Shown here: positions 46,292-60,820 of the stretch, piece by piece
How positions within the stretch are numbered: the stretch's first letter is position 1
How the letters are laid out: every line of letters begins with the position of its first letter
NCBI RefSeq assembly: GCF_024460775.1
Contig: NZ_JANFYZ010000001.1
Location: 558,001 to 622,000, forward strand
Source of the DNA: Desulfovibrio desulfuricans
Lineage (GTDB): Bacteria; Desulfobacterota; Desulfovibrionia; Desulfovibrionales; Desulfovibrionaceae
DNA: 64,000 nt
Reading direction: 5' to 3'
Translations under genes and position numbers: made by a program
The notes under the pieces: model-generated
What the model saw: the letters and a program-made list of their open reading frames with translations, nothing else
What the model was told of the DNA's origin: nothing
Databases searched by the model: none

Positions 46292-48607
46292 ATGCCACGC
46301 CTGTCATTCAAGAGCGTAAATACTGTTATAGCCGCACTGATAAGCGTCATTCTGCTTATCGGCGTTTCCATTTTTGTTGTTTACGTTGGCAAATCTTCAT
46401 ACCACATTGTCAACAATACATCTGTTGGCGGCATGAAGATCATAAACAACGGCCTCATTGCCAACGTCAATGACATGATTGACGCCAACATGAGCATGAT
46501 CAAGGTTCCGGCGCAGAGCGGTCAGGCGAAAAAAGCCATCGAAGGTAACAGCGCCGAAATGGACACCCTTATCAAAGCCCTTATCAAAGAATACAAGGGA
46601 ATCAATTCCATCTTTGTTCTAAATTCGCAGGGCGTTGCTGTTTCCGGCGCATCCTCCAATGGAGAAAATTTTATTGGCAATAACTACAGTGAAAGAGGCT
46701 ATTTCAAAACTGCCATGCAGGGCAAGGATGCCATTGACCCCAACATCGTTATTGCAAAAACCACAAAAAAAGAAATATTTGCCATCGCTACTCCAGTTTT
46801 TGGCGACACAGGCAAGCCCATTGGCGCAGTATGCGTGACCATGAACTGGCTTGAATATATTAAAAGCCATGTTTTTAACATAACAGTTGCAGACCATGGT
46901 TATGCATTTATTATTGATGCCAATGGTCGCGTTATTGCCCACCCCAAGGCTGAGACTCACATGAGCGATGTCAGCAAGCTGGAATTTGTAGTCAAGGCGC
47001 TTAAAATCAAGAACGGCTCTTTTGATTACGGATTTCAGGGTAAGGACAAGGTAATTGTTTTTCAAACCATTGAAAGAACAGGCTGGCTTGTCTGCACCTC
47101 CGCATTTACAGACGATCTTGCAAAAGACGCCGTTGAGCAACGCAACATTCTTATTCTCGTTGCTATCGGCATTTTTGTTGTATTGCTGGGCAGCATCATA
47201 TTTATGGTTCGCCGGATCATTACCGCCCCGCTGAAGAACATCATGGACTACAGCGCGCAGATTGCGCACGGCGATTTCAAGGCCACGCTCGCGGGCAATT
47301 ATAGTTTTGAACTGGCTGAACTTGCAGGTAATTTTAAAGAAACAACCGCTGTGCTCAAAAACCGCCTGGGTTTTGCTGACGGCGTATTGCAGGGCATCAC
47401 CTTCCCCACCCTGGTTGCAGATACAGATGTGCGCATCACCTATGTGAATGATGCCATGGTCAAGCTTGTGGGCAAAAGCGGCAAGCCCGACGACTATAAG
47501 GGCATGGGAGCGGCTGAATTTTTCTACGGGGATGCCAACAAGCGTACCATCTGCCATAAATGTCTGAGCGAGGGAGTGAACGCACATGGCATTGAAGCAG
47601 CAATGACCTTTGCAGACGGCCAGCACAAAAATCTGCGCATTGATGCCTCGCTGATCCGCGATCTGGACGGCAACATTGTTGGTGCAGTAACACTTGTGTT
47701 CGACCTGACGGAAATCAAAAAGCAGCAGGCCACCATCGAGCAGCAGCGTGATGCCGTTGCCCAGGTGGCGCAGAACGCCAATGCCATTGCCGACAGGCTT
47801 TCCACCGCGACCGAGGAGCTTTCCACCCAGGTGGAACAGGCCAGCCGTGGCGCGGATCAGCAAACACAGCGTGTTTCTGAAACCGCCACCGCAATGGAGC
47901 AGATGAATGCCTCGGTGCTTGAGGTGGCGCGCAATGCGGGCGGCGCCTCAGACACTACCATCAATGCCAAACGCAAGGCGGAACATGGCGCAGAAGTGGT
48001 CAACAAGGTAGTGCAGGGCATCAACCAGTTGCACACGCAGGCTTTGGGCCTCAAGACCGGAATGGCCTCGTTGGGCGATCAGGCCCAGAGTATCGGCCAG
48101 ATCATGACCGTGATTTCAGACATTGCAGACCAGACCAACCTGCTGGCCCTCAACGCCGCCATCGAAGCGGCGCGCGCGGGCGAAGCCGGACGCGGATTTG
48201 CCGTTGTGGCCGACGAGGTGCGCAAACTGGCGGAAAAGACCATGCAGGCAACCCGCGAGGTTGGTTCCGCCATTCAGGGCATACAGAGCGGCACCACGCA
48301 GAACATTGATCAGGTCAACCAGACTGTAGACACCATTGAGCAGACCACCGAGCTTGCCGGAACCTCCGGCGAGGCGCTCTCAGAAATTGTGGTGCTGGTG
48401 GATCAGGCTGCGGATCAGGCGCATTCCATTGCCGCCGCCGCAGAAGAACAGTCGGCCACCAGCGACGAGATCAACCGCGCTGTGGAACAGATCAACACCA
48501 TCAGCGTAGAGACGTCCTCCGCCATGTCGCAATCTGCCAACGCAGTGACGGAACTGGCAAAGCAGGCGCAGGAACTCAAAAAGCTCATTGCGCAGATGGT
48601 TTCATAG
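46292..48607 (+). CDS. methyl-accepting chemotaxis protein with dCache and PAS domains
   Basis: A 771-residue receptor. Helix 1 is at about 10-35. A double-Cache periplasmic sensor covers about 40-275 ([43 protein letters not shown]). Helix 2 is at about 287-308, followed by HAMP to about 365. A PAS domain at about 370-485 contains CHKC, which could be redox- or metal-sensing. The signalling domain has [29 protein letters not shown], identical in its tip to that of the first receptor, so both should feed the same CheA array. GGAGG precedes the ATG. Confidence 0.93.
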   Translation: MPRLSFKSVNTVIAALISVILLIGVSIFVVYVGKSSYHIVNNTSVGGMKIINNGLIANVNDMIDANMSMIKVPAQSGQAKKAIEGNSAEMDTLIKALIKEYKGINSIFVLNSQGVAVSGASSNGENFIGNNYSERGYFKTAMQGKDAIDPNIVIAKTTKKEIFAIATPVFGDTGKPIGAVCVTMNWLEYIKSHVFNITVADHGYAFIIDANGRVIAHPKAETHMSDVSKLEFVVKALKIKNGSFDYGFQGKDKVIVFQTIERTGWLVCTSAFTDDLAKDAVEQRNILILVAIGIFVVLLGSIIFMVRRIITAPLKNIMDYSAQIAHGDFKATLAGNYSFELAELAGNFKETTAVLKNRLGFADGVLQGITFPTLVADTDVRITYVNDAMVKLVGKSGKPDDYKGMGAAEFFYGDANKRTICHKCLSEGVNAHGIEAAMTFADGQHKNLRIDASLIRDLDGNIVGAVTLVFDLTEIKKQQATIEQQRDAVAQVAQNANAIADRLSTATEELSTQVEQASRGADQQTQRVSETATAMEQMNASVLEVARNAGGASDTTINAKRKAEHGAEVVNKVVQGINQLHTQALGLKTGMASLGDQAQSIGQIMTVISDIADQTNLLALNAAIEAARAGEAGRGFAVVADEVRKLAEKTMQATREVGSAIQGIQSGTTQNIDQVNQTVDTIEQTTELAGTSGEALSEIVVLVDQAADQAHSIAAAAEEQSATSDEINRAVEQINTISVETSSAMSQSANAVTELAKQAQELKKLIAQMVS

Positions 48608-48661
48608 CTGACGCGGGCACAGGAGCAGGAGTAAGCGCCTACCCTGCCCCGCAACAAACTC

Positions 48662-48697
48662 AAAGCCCCTGAACGGCAAACCGTTCAGGGGCTTTTT
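48662..48697 (+). terminator. terminator after the second chemoreceptor gene
   Basis: AAAGCCCCTGAACGG-CAAA-CCGTTCAGGGGCTTT, a perfect 15-bp stem followed by T, 54 bases past the stop. Confidence 0.92.
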
Positions 48698-48746
48698 CAC
48701 ACCCTGCCCCATCTACGCAAGCGCGGCAACAATAAAACAGATCAGA

Positions 48747-48798
48747 CCCGCCTTCGTTCAATACAGCACCTAATGTGTTGTCACTGAACGAAAACGGG
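48747..48798 (-). terminator. extended dyad, possible dapB terminator or structured RNA
   Basis: CCCG/CGGG, TTCGTTCA/TGAACGAA and CAGCAC/GTGTTG nest into one stem of about 18 pairs with small internal loops. On the minus strand it lies about 85 bases after the dapB stop, without a clear T run. Confidence 0.4.
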
Positions 48799-48884
48799 CC
48801 TGCTTTAAAACACCTTGCTTTGGTCTGTACAAAAGATATTCAAACCTGAAATCTCATCCAGACAAAACAGCCTGCAAAACAATA

Positions 48885-49673
48885 CTAAATATCCTTGATC
48901 ACGTCCTGCATGCTATAAAGCTTGCCGGGCTTCTGCCCTGCCATCCAGCCAGCGGCGCGGATAGCGCCGCGTGCAAAATTCTCGCGAGAGTGGGCCTGAT
49001 GGGTCACTTCAATACGCTCACCGGGGCCCATGAAATACACGGTATGCACGCCCACCACATCGCCGCCACGTATGGCCTGAATGCCGATCTGCTCCTTGGG
49101 GCGGGCGCCGATGATGCCGTCACGGCTGGAGCAGCGCACATCGTTGAGCTTCCAGTCGCGGGCCTCGGCAAGGCATTCGCCAAGGGTCAGGGCCGTGCCG
49201 CTGGGGCTGTCCTTTTTGCGGTTGTGGTGCAGTTCCACCATTTCAATATCATAATCCTCGCCCAGGGCCTTGGTGAGCTGGGGCAGGATGTTGAGCAGCA
49301 CATTCACGCCGATGCTCATGTTCGAGGCCCAGAAAATCGGGGCCTTGGCAGCAAGGGCGCGCAGTTCGTCTTTTTGCTCATCGGTAAAGCCCGTGGTGCC
49401 GATTACAAGGGCATTGCCGGTCTGCGCAACGGCCTTGGCCGATTGCAGACTCACCGCAGGAGCGGTGAAGTCAATGACCACAGCCCCCGGAAGTTTGGGC
49501 AACAGGGCTGCCAGACTGTCGGAAACAGGGCAGGCAGCACCCGTAAGAGCGGCTATGCGCTCCGGGCTGTCCACCAGCCCTGCAAGGGTGAACTGCGGGT
49601 CGGCTTCCACAAGCCCGCTGATGGTTTTGCCCATACGCCCGCTGGCCCCGACCACAATAATAGAAGTGCTCAT
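48885..49673 (-). CDS. dapB: 4-hydroxy-tetrahydrodipicolinate reductase
   Basis: A 262-residue enzyme of lysine and diaminopimelate synthesis. The NAD(P) motif GASGRMGKTI begins near residue 9. The substrate and catalytic segment ELHHNRKKDSPSGTAL is intact, as is the family's FWASNMSIGVN. GGAGAAG precedes the ATG at 49673. It lies 16 bases downstream of ligA, probably in one operon with uvrB and ligA. Confidence 0.95.
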   Translation of the reverse strand: MSTSIIVVGASGRMGKTISGLVEADPQFTLAGLVDSPERIAALTGAACPVSDSLAALLPKLPGAVVIDFTAPAVSLQSAKAVAQTGNALVIGTTGFTDEQKDELRALAAKAPIFWASNMSIGVNVLLNILPQLTKALGEDYDIEMVELHHNRKKDSPSGTALTLGECLAEARDWKLNDVRCSSRDGIIGARPKEQIGIQAIRGGDVVGVHTVYFMGPGERIEVTHQAHSRENFARGAIRAAGWMAGQKPGKLYSMQDVIKDI

Positions 49674-49689
49674 AGCTTCTCCGTTTCCG

Positions 49690-53939
<4,250 letters not shown>

Positions 53940-53996
53940 AATATTATGTTTTGGAGTAAGAGGACAGGATTACATCAATAACGAACGGGAATTGCC

Positions 53997-54488
53997 ATGG
54001 AAAAAATCTTCGTACCTTCTCAGATAGATCTGCCCATCGACCGGGTTTTCATTGTGGCCGCAACCCTCAGCACCTTCAAGGGCTGCCGCCATCTGGACGT
54101 GCAGATTTTCCGCCCCGGCGCTACTGATGCCGAAGTGGAAGCCATCAAGGGTCTTGGCCTTGTGGCCCCGGCTGACCCTTCCGTTCCGGCAGAAGTGCTG
54201 CAAGGCGCTACGGAAGAAGCCGCCCTGCGCTGCGTGCTTGAATCCTTCACTGCAGAAGAAAGCCACGCGCTGGTGGAATACCTTGAAAAGCGCTATGCCG
54301 ACCAGATTGAAAAAATCACGGTCTGTCCGCTTGATCTGCCCGTGCCCATGGGCGTTGCGCCGCTGGCAGGCATTGGCGAAGGCAAGACCACGGGCTTCAT
54401 CCGCTTTGACGCGGTGCGCGACTATCCGCTGCCCTTCCCGGCCTATGGTTTTTACGATCTGGCCGCCCAAAAGCCGTCCGGGGAATAA
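53997..54488 (+). CDS. hypothetical protein
   Basis: A 163-residue soluble protein that I do not recognise. It is acidic, with no signal peptide, membrane segment or metal motif. The C-terminal half has an ordered look (ITVCPLDLPVPMGVAPL, then GFIRFDAVRDYPLPFPAYGFYDL). It is divergent from uvrB with 57 bases between, and its 3' end overlaps the convergent aat gene by 37 bases. Codon use is like its neighbours, so it is probably a true gene. Confidence 0.75.
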   Translation: MEKIFVPSQIDLPIDRVFIVAATLSTFKGCRHLDVQIFRPGATDAEVEAIKGLGLVAPADPSVPAEVLQGATEEAALRCVLESFTAEESHALVEYLEKRYADQIEKITVCPLDLPVPMGVAPLAGIGEGKTTGFIRFDAVRDYPLPFPAYGFYDLAAQKPSGE

Positions 54489-55231
54489 CTGTACACAACT
54501 CCCCAGGGCAGCCACGGAAACGGCAGACCGCTTCCAGCCATTTCAGGCGTTGCGCAACTTTGCGCAGCGCCTGTTTGCGTTTGTGAGGCAAGGGCGCGCT
54601 CAAGTTCGGCCTGAAAAACCGCGCGCGGCAGCATCACGCCGCCCATGCGCATGATGTGCGGCGTTTCCTGCTGGCAGTCAAGCAGGGTTGCTCCGCGCTG
54701 GCGCAGCAGGGCCACAAGCCCTGCCAGTGCGGCGCGCGAGGCTTCGGGCTGGGTGTGAAACATGGATTCGCCAAAAAAGGCCCGCCCAAGCGCCACGCCG
54801 TACAGACCGCCCACCAGTTCGCCATCGCGCCAGGCCTCAATGGAATGGGCATAGCCAAGGGCGTGCAGGTCTTCGTAGGCGCGCATCATGTCGTCAATAA
54901 TCCAGGTGCCGCCCTCCTTGTCCCTTGGTGCAGCGCAGGCGCGGATAACCCGCCCGAAAGCGGCGTTGTGAGTCAGCTCAAAAGGATGCAGGCGCAGCTT
55001 GCGGGCGCTGCGCGCAGGCAGACGAAAGCCCTCAAGGGGCATGACGCAACGGGGATCCGGCGACCACCAGAGAATGGGCATTCCTTTGGAATACCAGGGA
55101 AAAATCCCACGGCTGTAGGCAGCAACCAGACGTTCTGGACGCAGATCGCCGCCCAGACACAGCAAGCCGTCTTCACGGGCTGATTCCGGCGGCGGAAATT
55201 GAGAGGCCAGTGCTGTAAATGCCCCGATCAT
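54452..55231 (-). CDS. aat: leucyl/phenylalanyl-tRNA--protein transferase
   Basis: A 259-residue enzyme with the family signatures RGIFPWYSKGMPILWWSPDPR, WIIDDMMRAYEDLH and FFGESMFHTQPEASRAAL. It adds Leu or Phe to proteins that begin with Lys or Arg, creating an N-degron for ClpS. AAAGGA precedes the ATG at 55231. It lies 132 bases past clpA, separated by a GC-rich hairpin, so it may have reduced or separate transcription. Confidence 0.95.
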   Translation of the reverse strand: MIGAFTALASQFPPPESAREDGLLCLGGDLRPERLVAAYSRGIFPWYSKGMPILWWSPDPRCVMPLEGFRLPARSARKLRLHPFELTHNAAFGRVIRACAAPRDKEGGTWIIDDMMRAYEDLHALGYAHSIEAWRDGELVGGLYGVALGRAFFGESMFHTQPEASRAALAGLVALLRQRGATLLDCQQETPHIMRMGGVMLPRAVFQAELERALASQTQTGAAQSCATPEMAGSGLPFPWLPWGVVYSYSPDGFWAARS

Positions 55232-55309
55232 AGCGTCCTTTGCCGACAGAGTACCATTTGAATATTTGGGGGATGGGGCGGATGCCCTTGAAAACAGCGT
55301 CAACGCAAA

Positions 55310-55348
55310 CGGGCCGGGACTGCCGCATTCGGCAACAGCCCCGGCCCG
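55310..55348 (-). terminator. GC-rich hairpin after clpA
   Basis: CGGGCCGGG (55310-55318) pairs with CCCGGCCCG (55340-55348), with an inner TGCCG/CGGCA stem. It follows the clpA stop by about 15 bases and on the minus strand leads into GTTTGCGTT, a weak T stretch. It is probably a partial terminator before aat. Confidence 0.6.
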
Positions 55349-55363
55349 CCTTTGTGCATATAA

Positions 55364-57676
55364 TCAGGCGTCTACAGGCACCGGCTTACGGCTTTTTGCC
55401 GCGCTGCCCTCATGTTCAAGGGCCAGTTCTTCGCCCTTGACTGTCAGCTTTGCGCTGCCGCCCTTTTTGAGCGAACCAAAGAGCAGTTCGTGCGCCAGAC
55501 GGTCTTCCAGCTCCGTGCGCAGCAGACGGCGCAGAGGCCGCGCCCCCATGGAGGGATCAAAGCCCTTGCGGGCCAGCCACTTGCGGGCGGTCTCCGTGAG
55601 TGTAAGCGTTACACCGCGCTGCTCAAGGCTGGTGCGGATTTCGCCCACAAACTTGTCCACAATGCGCAACATCATGGGTTCTGTGAGGCTGCCAAAGGGA
55701 ACAAGCGCGTCCAGCCGGTTGCGGAATTCAGGGCTGAAGGTGTTTTCCACAGCCTTGAGGCCCTTGTGCGCCGCATCCTGCGGGGCCGTGCCGCCAAAGC
55801 CCATGGCGGGCCGCGACATTTCAAAGGCCCCGGCATTGGAGGTCATGATAAGGATAACGTGCGAAAAGTCCGTCTTGCGCCCGGTGTTGTCCGTCAGCGT
55901 GGCGTAATCCATCACCTGGAGCAGCACGTTGAAGATATCCGGGTGGGCCTTTTCCACTTCGTCCAGCAGCACCACGGAATACGGGGCCTTGCGCACGGCC
56001 TCGGTCATGAGCCCGCCCTGATCAAAGCCCACGTAGCCTGGAGGCGCGCCGATGAGCCGCGAAACAGAGTGCTTTTCCATGTATTCGCTCATGTCGTAGC
56101 GCAGAAATTCCACGCCCATGAGCTTGGCAAGACTGCGGGCCACTTCCGTTTTGCCCACGCCCGTTGGCCCGTAGAACAGGAAGGCGCCTGCGGGGCGCTG
56201 CTCCTGCCCAAGCCCGGCGCGGGCGCGCAAGATGGCGCGCACGGTCAGCTCAATGGCTTTTTCCTGCCCGAACACAAGACTCTTGAGGTCTTTTTCAAGC
56301 GTTGCCAGCTTGTTGCGTTCCTTGCCGGAGACAGTGCGCACGGGTATGCCCGCCATGCGGGCCACAATGCGCTCCACATCGGCCACACTGACCAGCGGGG
56401 CATCCTTGCCGCTCTTTTGGGCAGGCTTTCCGGCAGGCGTTACGCCACGGCCCAGGCGCACGGCTGCGCCAGTTTCGTCCAGCACGTCAATGGCCTTGTC
56501 GGGCAGCAGGCGGTCGCGCACATGGCGCGCGGTAAGATCCACCATGGCCTTGAGGGCCGCAGGGCTGTAGCGCACGTGGTGGTACTGCGCATAGCGCGGC
56601 TCAAGCCCTTCAAGAATGCCAAGGCATTCTTCCGTGGTCGGCTCGGTAAGGTCAATGCGCTGAAACCGGCGGGCCAGCGCGCGGTCTTTTTCAAAATGGT
56701 TGCGGTATTCCTCGTAGGTGGTGGAACCAATGCAGCGGATTTCGCCATTGGCGAGCACGGGCTTGAGCAGGTTGGACGCATCAAGCGAGCCGCCAGAGGT
56801 GGAACCAGCCCCCACGATGGTGTGGATCTCGTCAATAAACAGGATGCAGTCGGGCTGCTCCTTTAGCTTTTGCACCACGGCCTTGAGGCGGCCTTCAAAG
56901 TCGCCCCGGTAGCGGGTGCCCGCGAGCAGAAGGCCCATATCAAGGGCATAGAGCTTTGTTTTGGCAAACATTTCAGGCACGTTGCCTTCCACAATGCGCA
57001 GGGCAAGGCCCTCGGCCAGGGCTGTTTTGCCAACGCCGGGGTCGCCCACAAAGAGGGGGTTGTTCTTGCGGCGGCGGCACAGAACCTCAACCGCGCGGTC
57101 AAGTTCCGCTGTGCGGCCCACGAGGGGGTCAATCTTGCCTTCCTTGGCACGGGCCGTAAGTTCGACGGTATACTGGGCCAGCGGATCGGCCTTGGCTTCG
57201 CCGTCCCCGGCTTCGGCCCCGGCTTCCACGCCGCGCGAGCCGGAACCTTCATCAAGCCCGTGCGAAATAAAGGTCAGCACGTCCAGCCGTTCAACGCCCT
57301 GTTTGCGCAGATAGAAGTGGGCGTAGCTTTCTTCCTCATCCATGATGGAAATGAGCAGGTCGCCAAGCTCCACAGCGTCGCGCCCGGAGGAGCGGATATG
57401 CTCCAGCGCGCGTTCAAGCACGCGCTGCACGCTGTCCGTCTGCGAGACTTCGTGCTTTTCCGCCAGGGAAACGGGTTCCAGTTCCTTGTTGAAAAATTCC
57501 TCAAGCTGCTCGCGCAGCACGGGCACGCTTGCCCCGCTGCCCTCAAGAATGATGCGCCCCTTCATGCTGTTCGTCAGCGCAAAGAGCACATGCTCCACAG
57601 TCAACAGATCATGCCGTCGCCGGTGGGCTCCCATGAGGGCGTCCCGAATGACCAACTGAACATTTTTACTCAACAT
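55364..57676 (-). CDS. clpA: ATP-dependent Clp protease ATP-binding subunit ClpA
   Basis: A 770-residue AAA+ unfoldase. The N-terminal Clp repeat domain (about 1-145) is where ClpS docks. The first AAA module has Walker A GDPGVGKT and the second GPTGVGKT, with the sensor and arginine-finger region [21 protein letters not shown] near residue 625 is at the place of the ClpP-binding IGL/IGF loop. It feeds substrates to ClpP, which is not in the window. It is 9 bases downstream of clpS. Confidence 0.96.
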   Translation of the reverse strand: MLSKNVQLVIRDALMGAHRRRHDLLTVEHVLFALTNSMKGRIILEGSGASVPVLREQLEEFFNKELEPVSLAEKHEVSQTDSVQRVLERALEHIRSSGRDAVELGDLLISIMDEEESYAHFYLRKQGVERLDVLTFISHGLDEGSGSRGVEAGAEAGDGEAKADPLAQYTVELTARAKEGKIDPLVGRTAELDRAVEVLCRRRKNNPLFVGDPGVGKTALAEGLALRIVEGNVPEMFAKTKLYALDMGLLLAGTRYRGDFEGRLKAVVQKLKEQPDCILFIDEIHTIVGAGSTSGGSLDASNLLKPVLANGEIRCIGSTTYEEYRNHFEKDRALARRFQRIDLTEPTTEECLGILEGLEPRYAQYHHVRYSPAALKAMVDLTARHVRDRLLPDKAIDVLDETGAAVRLGRGVTPAGKPAQKSGKDAPLVSVADVERIVARMAGIPVRTVSGKERNKLATLEKDLKSLVFGQEKAIELTVRAILRARAGLGQEQRPAGAFLFYGPTGVGKTEVARSLAKLMGVEFLRYDMSEYMEKHSVSRLIGAPPGYVGFDQGGLMTEAVRKAPYSVVLLDEVEKAHPDIFNVLLQVMDYATLTDNTGRKTDFSHVILIMTSNAGAFEMSRPAMGFGGTAPQDAAHKGLKAVENTFSPEFRNRLDALVPFGSLTEPMMLRIVDKFVGEIRTSLEQRGVTLTLTETARKWLARKGFDPSMGARPLRRLLRTELEDRLAHELLFGSLKKGGSAKLTVKGEELALEHEGSAAKSRKPVPVDA

Positions 57677-57685
57677 AGGCTTATC

Positions 57686-58006
57686 TCAATGGATTTTTTC
57701 CATGGTGCATTTAAGGGGATACCCTGCCGCCCGCGCCGTGTTGTGCACACGCCGAACCTTGGCCTCGGCTATTTCAAGGGTGTATATGCCGCACTGGCCT
57801 ACCCCGCGCTGGTGTACCGCCAGCATGATAGCCGTGGCTTCTTCGGCGGTTTTGTGGAAAATGCCGCACAGTACCGACACCACAAACTCCATGCTTGTAT
57901 AGTCGTCATTGTGCAGGAGTACCCGGTAGCGATCCGGTTCCTTGAGTTTTTTTTCCACGATTACGCGGCTGTCGCCGCTGGTTTGATTGTCGGGGATAAA
58001 AGACAT
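57686..58006 (-). CDS. clpS: ATP-dependent Clp protease adaptor protein ClpS
   Basis: A 106-residue adaptor, normal length. The N-degron pocket segments are LLHNDDYTSMEFVVSVL and the ClpA-contacting VHQRGVGQCGIYTLEIAE. It recognises N-terminal Leu, Phe, Tyr and Trp and hands proteins to ClpA. The ATG at 58006 is chosen with GGAG before it; the longer ORF would overlap the upstream CYTH gene. Confidence 0.96.
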   Translation of the reverse strand: MSFIPDNQTSGDSRVIVEKKLKEPDRYRVLLHNDDYTSMEFVVSVLCGIFHKTAEEATAIMLAVHQRGVGQCGIYTLEIAEAKVRRVHNTARAAGYPLKCTMEKIH

Positions 58007-58025
58007 GCATGGCTCCCAAGACGTT

Positions 58026-58667
58026 TCAGCTCTGCCGCGAAGAATCCGTGTTGACATCGGCCTTGTCGGTCAGGCCCAGCACTGTGCGCCAGTGCGCCCT
58101 CTGCGCTTCGTCAAACACAAAGGAAAGCTGTTTCGGCTTGTTGTTTTGCCGCAACCATTCCTGATGCAGCTCATGATAACTTTTGATGCTTATTTCGGCA
58201 TTGTCAAGGTTCAGACGCTTCTCGACCCTTGCAATATCCTGCGCCCGGCCTTCCAGTTCAACCACCTGGGCAAAGGGCAGCGCGTCCAGCTCCACTTCCA
58301 CGGTGTCCATGCGCCATGGCTCGCGAACTTTTTCGTACCGGGCCGCCACCGTATAGCCCAGCCCTTCCAGAATACCACGCAAGGCAGCGCCATCGGCAAC
58401 TTCCGTTTCGCGCTCCTCGCGCACCTTGAAGCCGCCGTCTTCTGTGGCGGGCAGCTTGAGCGTGATCAGGTGGCGCGTTTTGTCCTGCCATTCCTGACTG
58501 CGCAAACGCAGCAGCTTGCCGCCAGTGACCAGCGTTCCCTGGGCAGTGTCAAACACCCAGTTGCACTCAAAATGCGCGCCAAGGCAGTGCGCCCCGCTGT
58601 CCACAAGCGCCTGCCGCAGGCTTTGCAGATTCACATGCAGATATTTGCGTTCAATCTCAAGGCCCAT
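58026..58667 (-). CDS. CYTH-domain protein (class IV adenylate cyclase-like)
   Basis: A 213-residue protein of the CYTH superfamily. The signature ExExK is EIERK at 4-8. Alternating charged strands follow (KLLRLRSQ, ITLKLP, VREERETEV, VEVELDALP, VVELEG) and form the triphosphate tunnel. Members are adenylate cyclases (CyaB), thiamine triphosphatases or inorganic triphosphatases; the sequence does not decide between them. It lies 11 bases after radA and 19 before clpS, so it is in the same operon. Confidence 0.88.
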   Translation of the reverse strand: MGLEIERKYLHVNLQSLRQALVDSGAHCLGAHFECNWVFDTAQGTLVTGGKLLRLRSQEWQDKTRHLITLKLPATEDGGFKVREERETEVADGAALRGILEGLGYTVAARYEKVREPWRMDTVEVELDALPFAQVVELEGRAQDIARVEKRLNLDNAEISIKSYHELHQEWLRQNNKPKQLSFVFDEAQRAHWRTVLGLTDKADVNTDSSRQS

Positions 58668-58678
58668 AACCGCCGCCT

Positions 58679-60022
58679 TTACTTGCGATGAAACAGTTTT
58701 TGCTGCAAGGCGGCTATGGTGCTAATGCCGCCTTGCTCCACAGCCGGGTGGACAATGGGATCAAAGCCCAGCCGCCGCGCCTGCGTGAGGCGCAAATCCT
58801 GCGCGGATACGGGCCGCACCTGCCCGTTGAGATCAACCTCGCCCCACAGCACGCTCTTTTCCGGCAGCGGAACATCATAATACGACGAAAGCACCGCAGC
58901 CACCAGCGCCAGATCAAGCCCCGGCTCGCTCAGCTTCATGCCGCCGCCCACCTTGGCGTAAATATCCACCTGACCAAAGTTGAGCTTGAGCCTTTTTTCC
59001 AGCACAGCCAGCAGCAAATGCAGGCGGGCCACGTCAAAACCAAGGGCGGCGCGGCGCGGGATACTCAAAAATGTGCGGGAAACAAGGGCCTGCACCTCCA
59101 CTGCCAGCGGGCGCTGCCCGTCTACGGCCATGACCACGGCAGTGCCGGATAGCGAAGGATCGCGCTGACCTAGAAAAAACGTGGAAGGATCGTCCACAAT
59201 CTGCATGCCCGAGGCTTCCATGCGAAAAACCAACAGTTCCTCATTGGGGCCAAAGCGGTTTTTGAACACGCGCAACAGACGGAACATCTGGCGGCGGTCG
59301 CCCTCAAGCGAAATAACGGTGTCCACCATGTGTTCCAGCAGGCGGGGGCCAGCCAGCACACCGTCCTTGGTCACGTGCCCCACCAGAACCAGGGTGCAAG
59401 ACAGGCGGCGGCAAGCCTCGAGCAATGTTGTTGCCACGGCCCGCACCTGGCTGACGTTGCCCGGCAGGCCATCGGCCTCTAGGCTTGTGAGGGTCTGCAC
59501 CGAATCCACAACCAGCAGGGCTGGCGGCGCGGTATTGGCAGCTTCGAGCACGTCCTCCACGCGGGAGGTGGCAATGGCCATGAGGTTATGATCCAGCATG
59601 CCGAGGCGCTCGGCCCGGCCCTTGATCTGCGGCAGGGATTCCTCCCCGCTGGCATAGAGCACGCGCCTGCCCTGCGCTGCCACTAGCCCCGCCACCTGGA
59701 GCAGCAGGGTTGATTTGCCGATGCCCGGCTCGCCGCCCACCAGTATTGCCGCACCGGGCACAAGGCCCTTGCCCAGAACGCGGTCAAGGGCTTTCAGGCC
59801 GCTGCCGTAGGGCGCGTGTCCGGCATCTTCCACATCCCGCAAGGCAATGGGGCGGCTGGAGGAATCCGTAGCAGCGCGGGGTCTGTTGCCGCCGGGGGCG
59901 GATTTGGGCTGCACAGCCGCCTGAAGCGTATTCCACTCATGGCAGTTGGGGCATTGCCCACGCCACTGCATGGTTTGTGAGCCACAAGAAGAGCATATAT
60001 AAATTTCACGTGTTTTCGACAT
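58679..60022 (-). CDS. radA: DNA repair protein RadA
   Basis: A 447-residue RecA-like protein. A four-Cys zinc finger (CSSCGSQTMQWRGQCPNC) lies at 10-27, Walker A GEPGIGKST at 97-105 and the RadA-specific KNRFG at 254-258. A Lon-like C-terminal domain follows (VGGGMKLSEPGLDLALVAAVLSS). It promotes branch migration in recombination repair. It heads the radA-CYTH-clpS-clpA run. Confidence 0.96.
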   Translation of the reverse strand: MSKTREIYICSSCGSQTMQWRGQCPNCHEWNTLQAAVQPKSAPGGNRPRAATDSSSRPIALRDVEDAGHAPYGSGLKALDRVLGKGLVPGAAILVGGEPGIGKSTLLLQVAGLVAAQGRRVLYASGEESLPQIKGRAERLGMLDHNLMAIATSRVEDVLEAANTAPPALLVVDSVQTLTSLEADGLPGNVSQVRAVATTLLEACRRLSCTLVLVGHVTKDGVLAGPRLLEHMVDTVISLEGDRRQMFRLLRVFKNRFGPNEELLVFRMEASGMQIVDDPSTFFLGQRDPSLSGTAVVMAVDGQRPLAVEVQALVSRTFLSIPRRAALGFDVARLHLLLAVLEKRLKLNFGQVDIYAKVGGGMKLSEPGLDLALVAAVLSSYYDVPLPEKSVLWGEVDLNGQVRPVSAQDLRLTQARRLGFDPIVHPAVEQGGISTIAALQQKLFHRK

Positions 60023-60151
60023 GAATAAAGCCTACGGAAAAAGTACACAGGGCGCAAGGCGTGGGCGCTTGGGCCATGCCGCCTCCCCTCTGCCGATCCG
60101 CCCTGCAACGCTTGCGCGATGAAGGAAACTCAGGCGGGATTGAAACAGCAG

Positions 60152-60202
60152 CGCCCGCTGTTGAACGGATCCCGGTACGGGCAGCCGTGTCAACAACGGG
60201 CG
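60152..60202. promoter_or_regulatory. elaborate stem-loop upstream of radA
   Basis: Nested pairings CGCCCG/CGGGCG, TGTTGA/TCAACA, ACGG/CCGT and CCCG/CGGG form one 51-base hairpin with one mismatch and small bulges. It lies in the 293-base gap between the small 60316-60621 gene and radA. There is no T run on either side. It could be a processing site, terminator or regulatory RNA element. Confidence 0.5.
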
Positions 60203-60315
60203 ATGGTATACAGCCGTAAAATCGCGGCCTGTGGCGTCAACCGGAGCAGGTGGGTATTTTCAGCCACATCCAGCTCTGGAGTAAGGATAGTTGCAAACTT
60301 GGCAGTTGCTCCAGG

Positions 60316-60621
60316 TTAGCCCTTGGAACCACGCTTGGAAGCCTTGAGGGGGTTGACCTTCTTGGCGGAGACGGTCTCCACCTGAATGCGGTGCTGGTTT
60401 GCGGCCATCAGGGCATCCACATCCAGCCCCAGTGCGGCAAGCCTTTGAGGCACATCCTTGCGCACGCCGCTATAGCGGTTGCGGTCGGCAATGGGGCGTC
60501 CCACAAACTGGGCGGTGGTCAGATACAGGCCCCTGCTGTCGATGGCGAGCACAGCCTCCGTTCCATTTTCCTGAACGGTCTGGATCATCATTTCCTGCGT
60601 TGTTCCAAAACGGTTATACAT
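60316..60621 (-). CDS. small hypothetical protein
   Basis: A 101-residue soluble protein that I do not recognise. It begins MYNRFGTTQEMMIQTVQENG and ends in a basic tail (SAKKVNPLKASKRGSKG), which could bind nucleic acid. A well-formed sigma-70 promoter stands about 70 bases upstream and AGG before the ATG, so it is expressed. It lies upstream of radA with a structured gap between them. Confidence 0.75.
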   Translation of the reverse strand: MYNRFGTTQEMMIQTVQENGTEAVLAIDSRGLYLTTAQFVGRPIADRNRYSGVRKDVPQRLAALGLDVDALMAANQHRIQVETVSAKKVNPLKASKRGSKG

Positions 60622-60688
60622 GTTACCTGTTCTCCTGTGTGCCTTTGCGGCGGTAAACAGTGCGGCCCTATTGAGGGCAACAGGCTCC

Positions 60689-60716
60689 ATTATATGAAAT
60701 AGAAATTCAAAGTCAA
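60689..60716 (-). promoter_or_regulatory. sigma-70 promoter of the small hypothetical gene
   Basis: On the minus strand TTGACT (60711-60716) is followed after 16 bases by a perfect TATAAT (60689-60694). The start codon is 68 bases downstream of the -10 element. This is the best sigma-70 match noticed in the window. Confidence 0.75.
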
Positions 60717-60820
60717 TGCAAAAAGAAGAATATTGCCGCGTTGCGGGCCGCATGATCGCAACTGCATGGATTACCAGCGCAAAGCTGGAAATTTGAGCAC
60801 GAAAAACTGCGTAATGGAGA

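Noticed and set aside
55412..56866. 484-codon plus-strand ORF over clpA
   Set aside because: It is antisense to both AAA modules of clpA.
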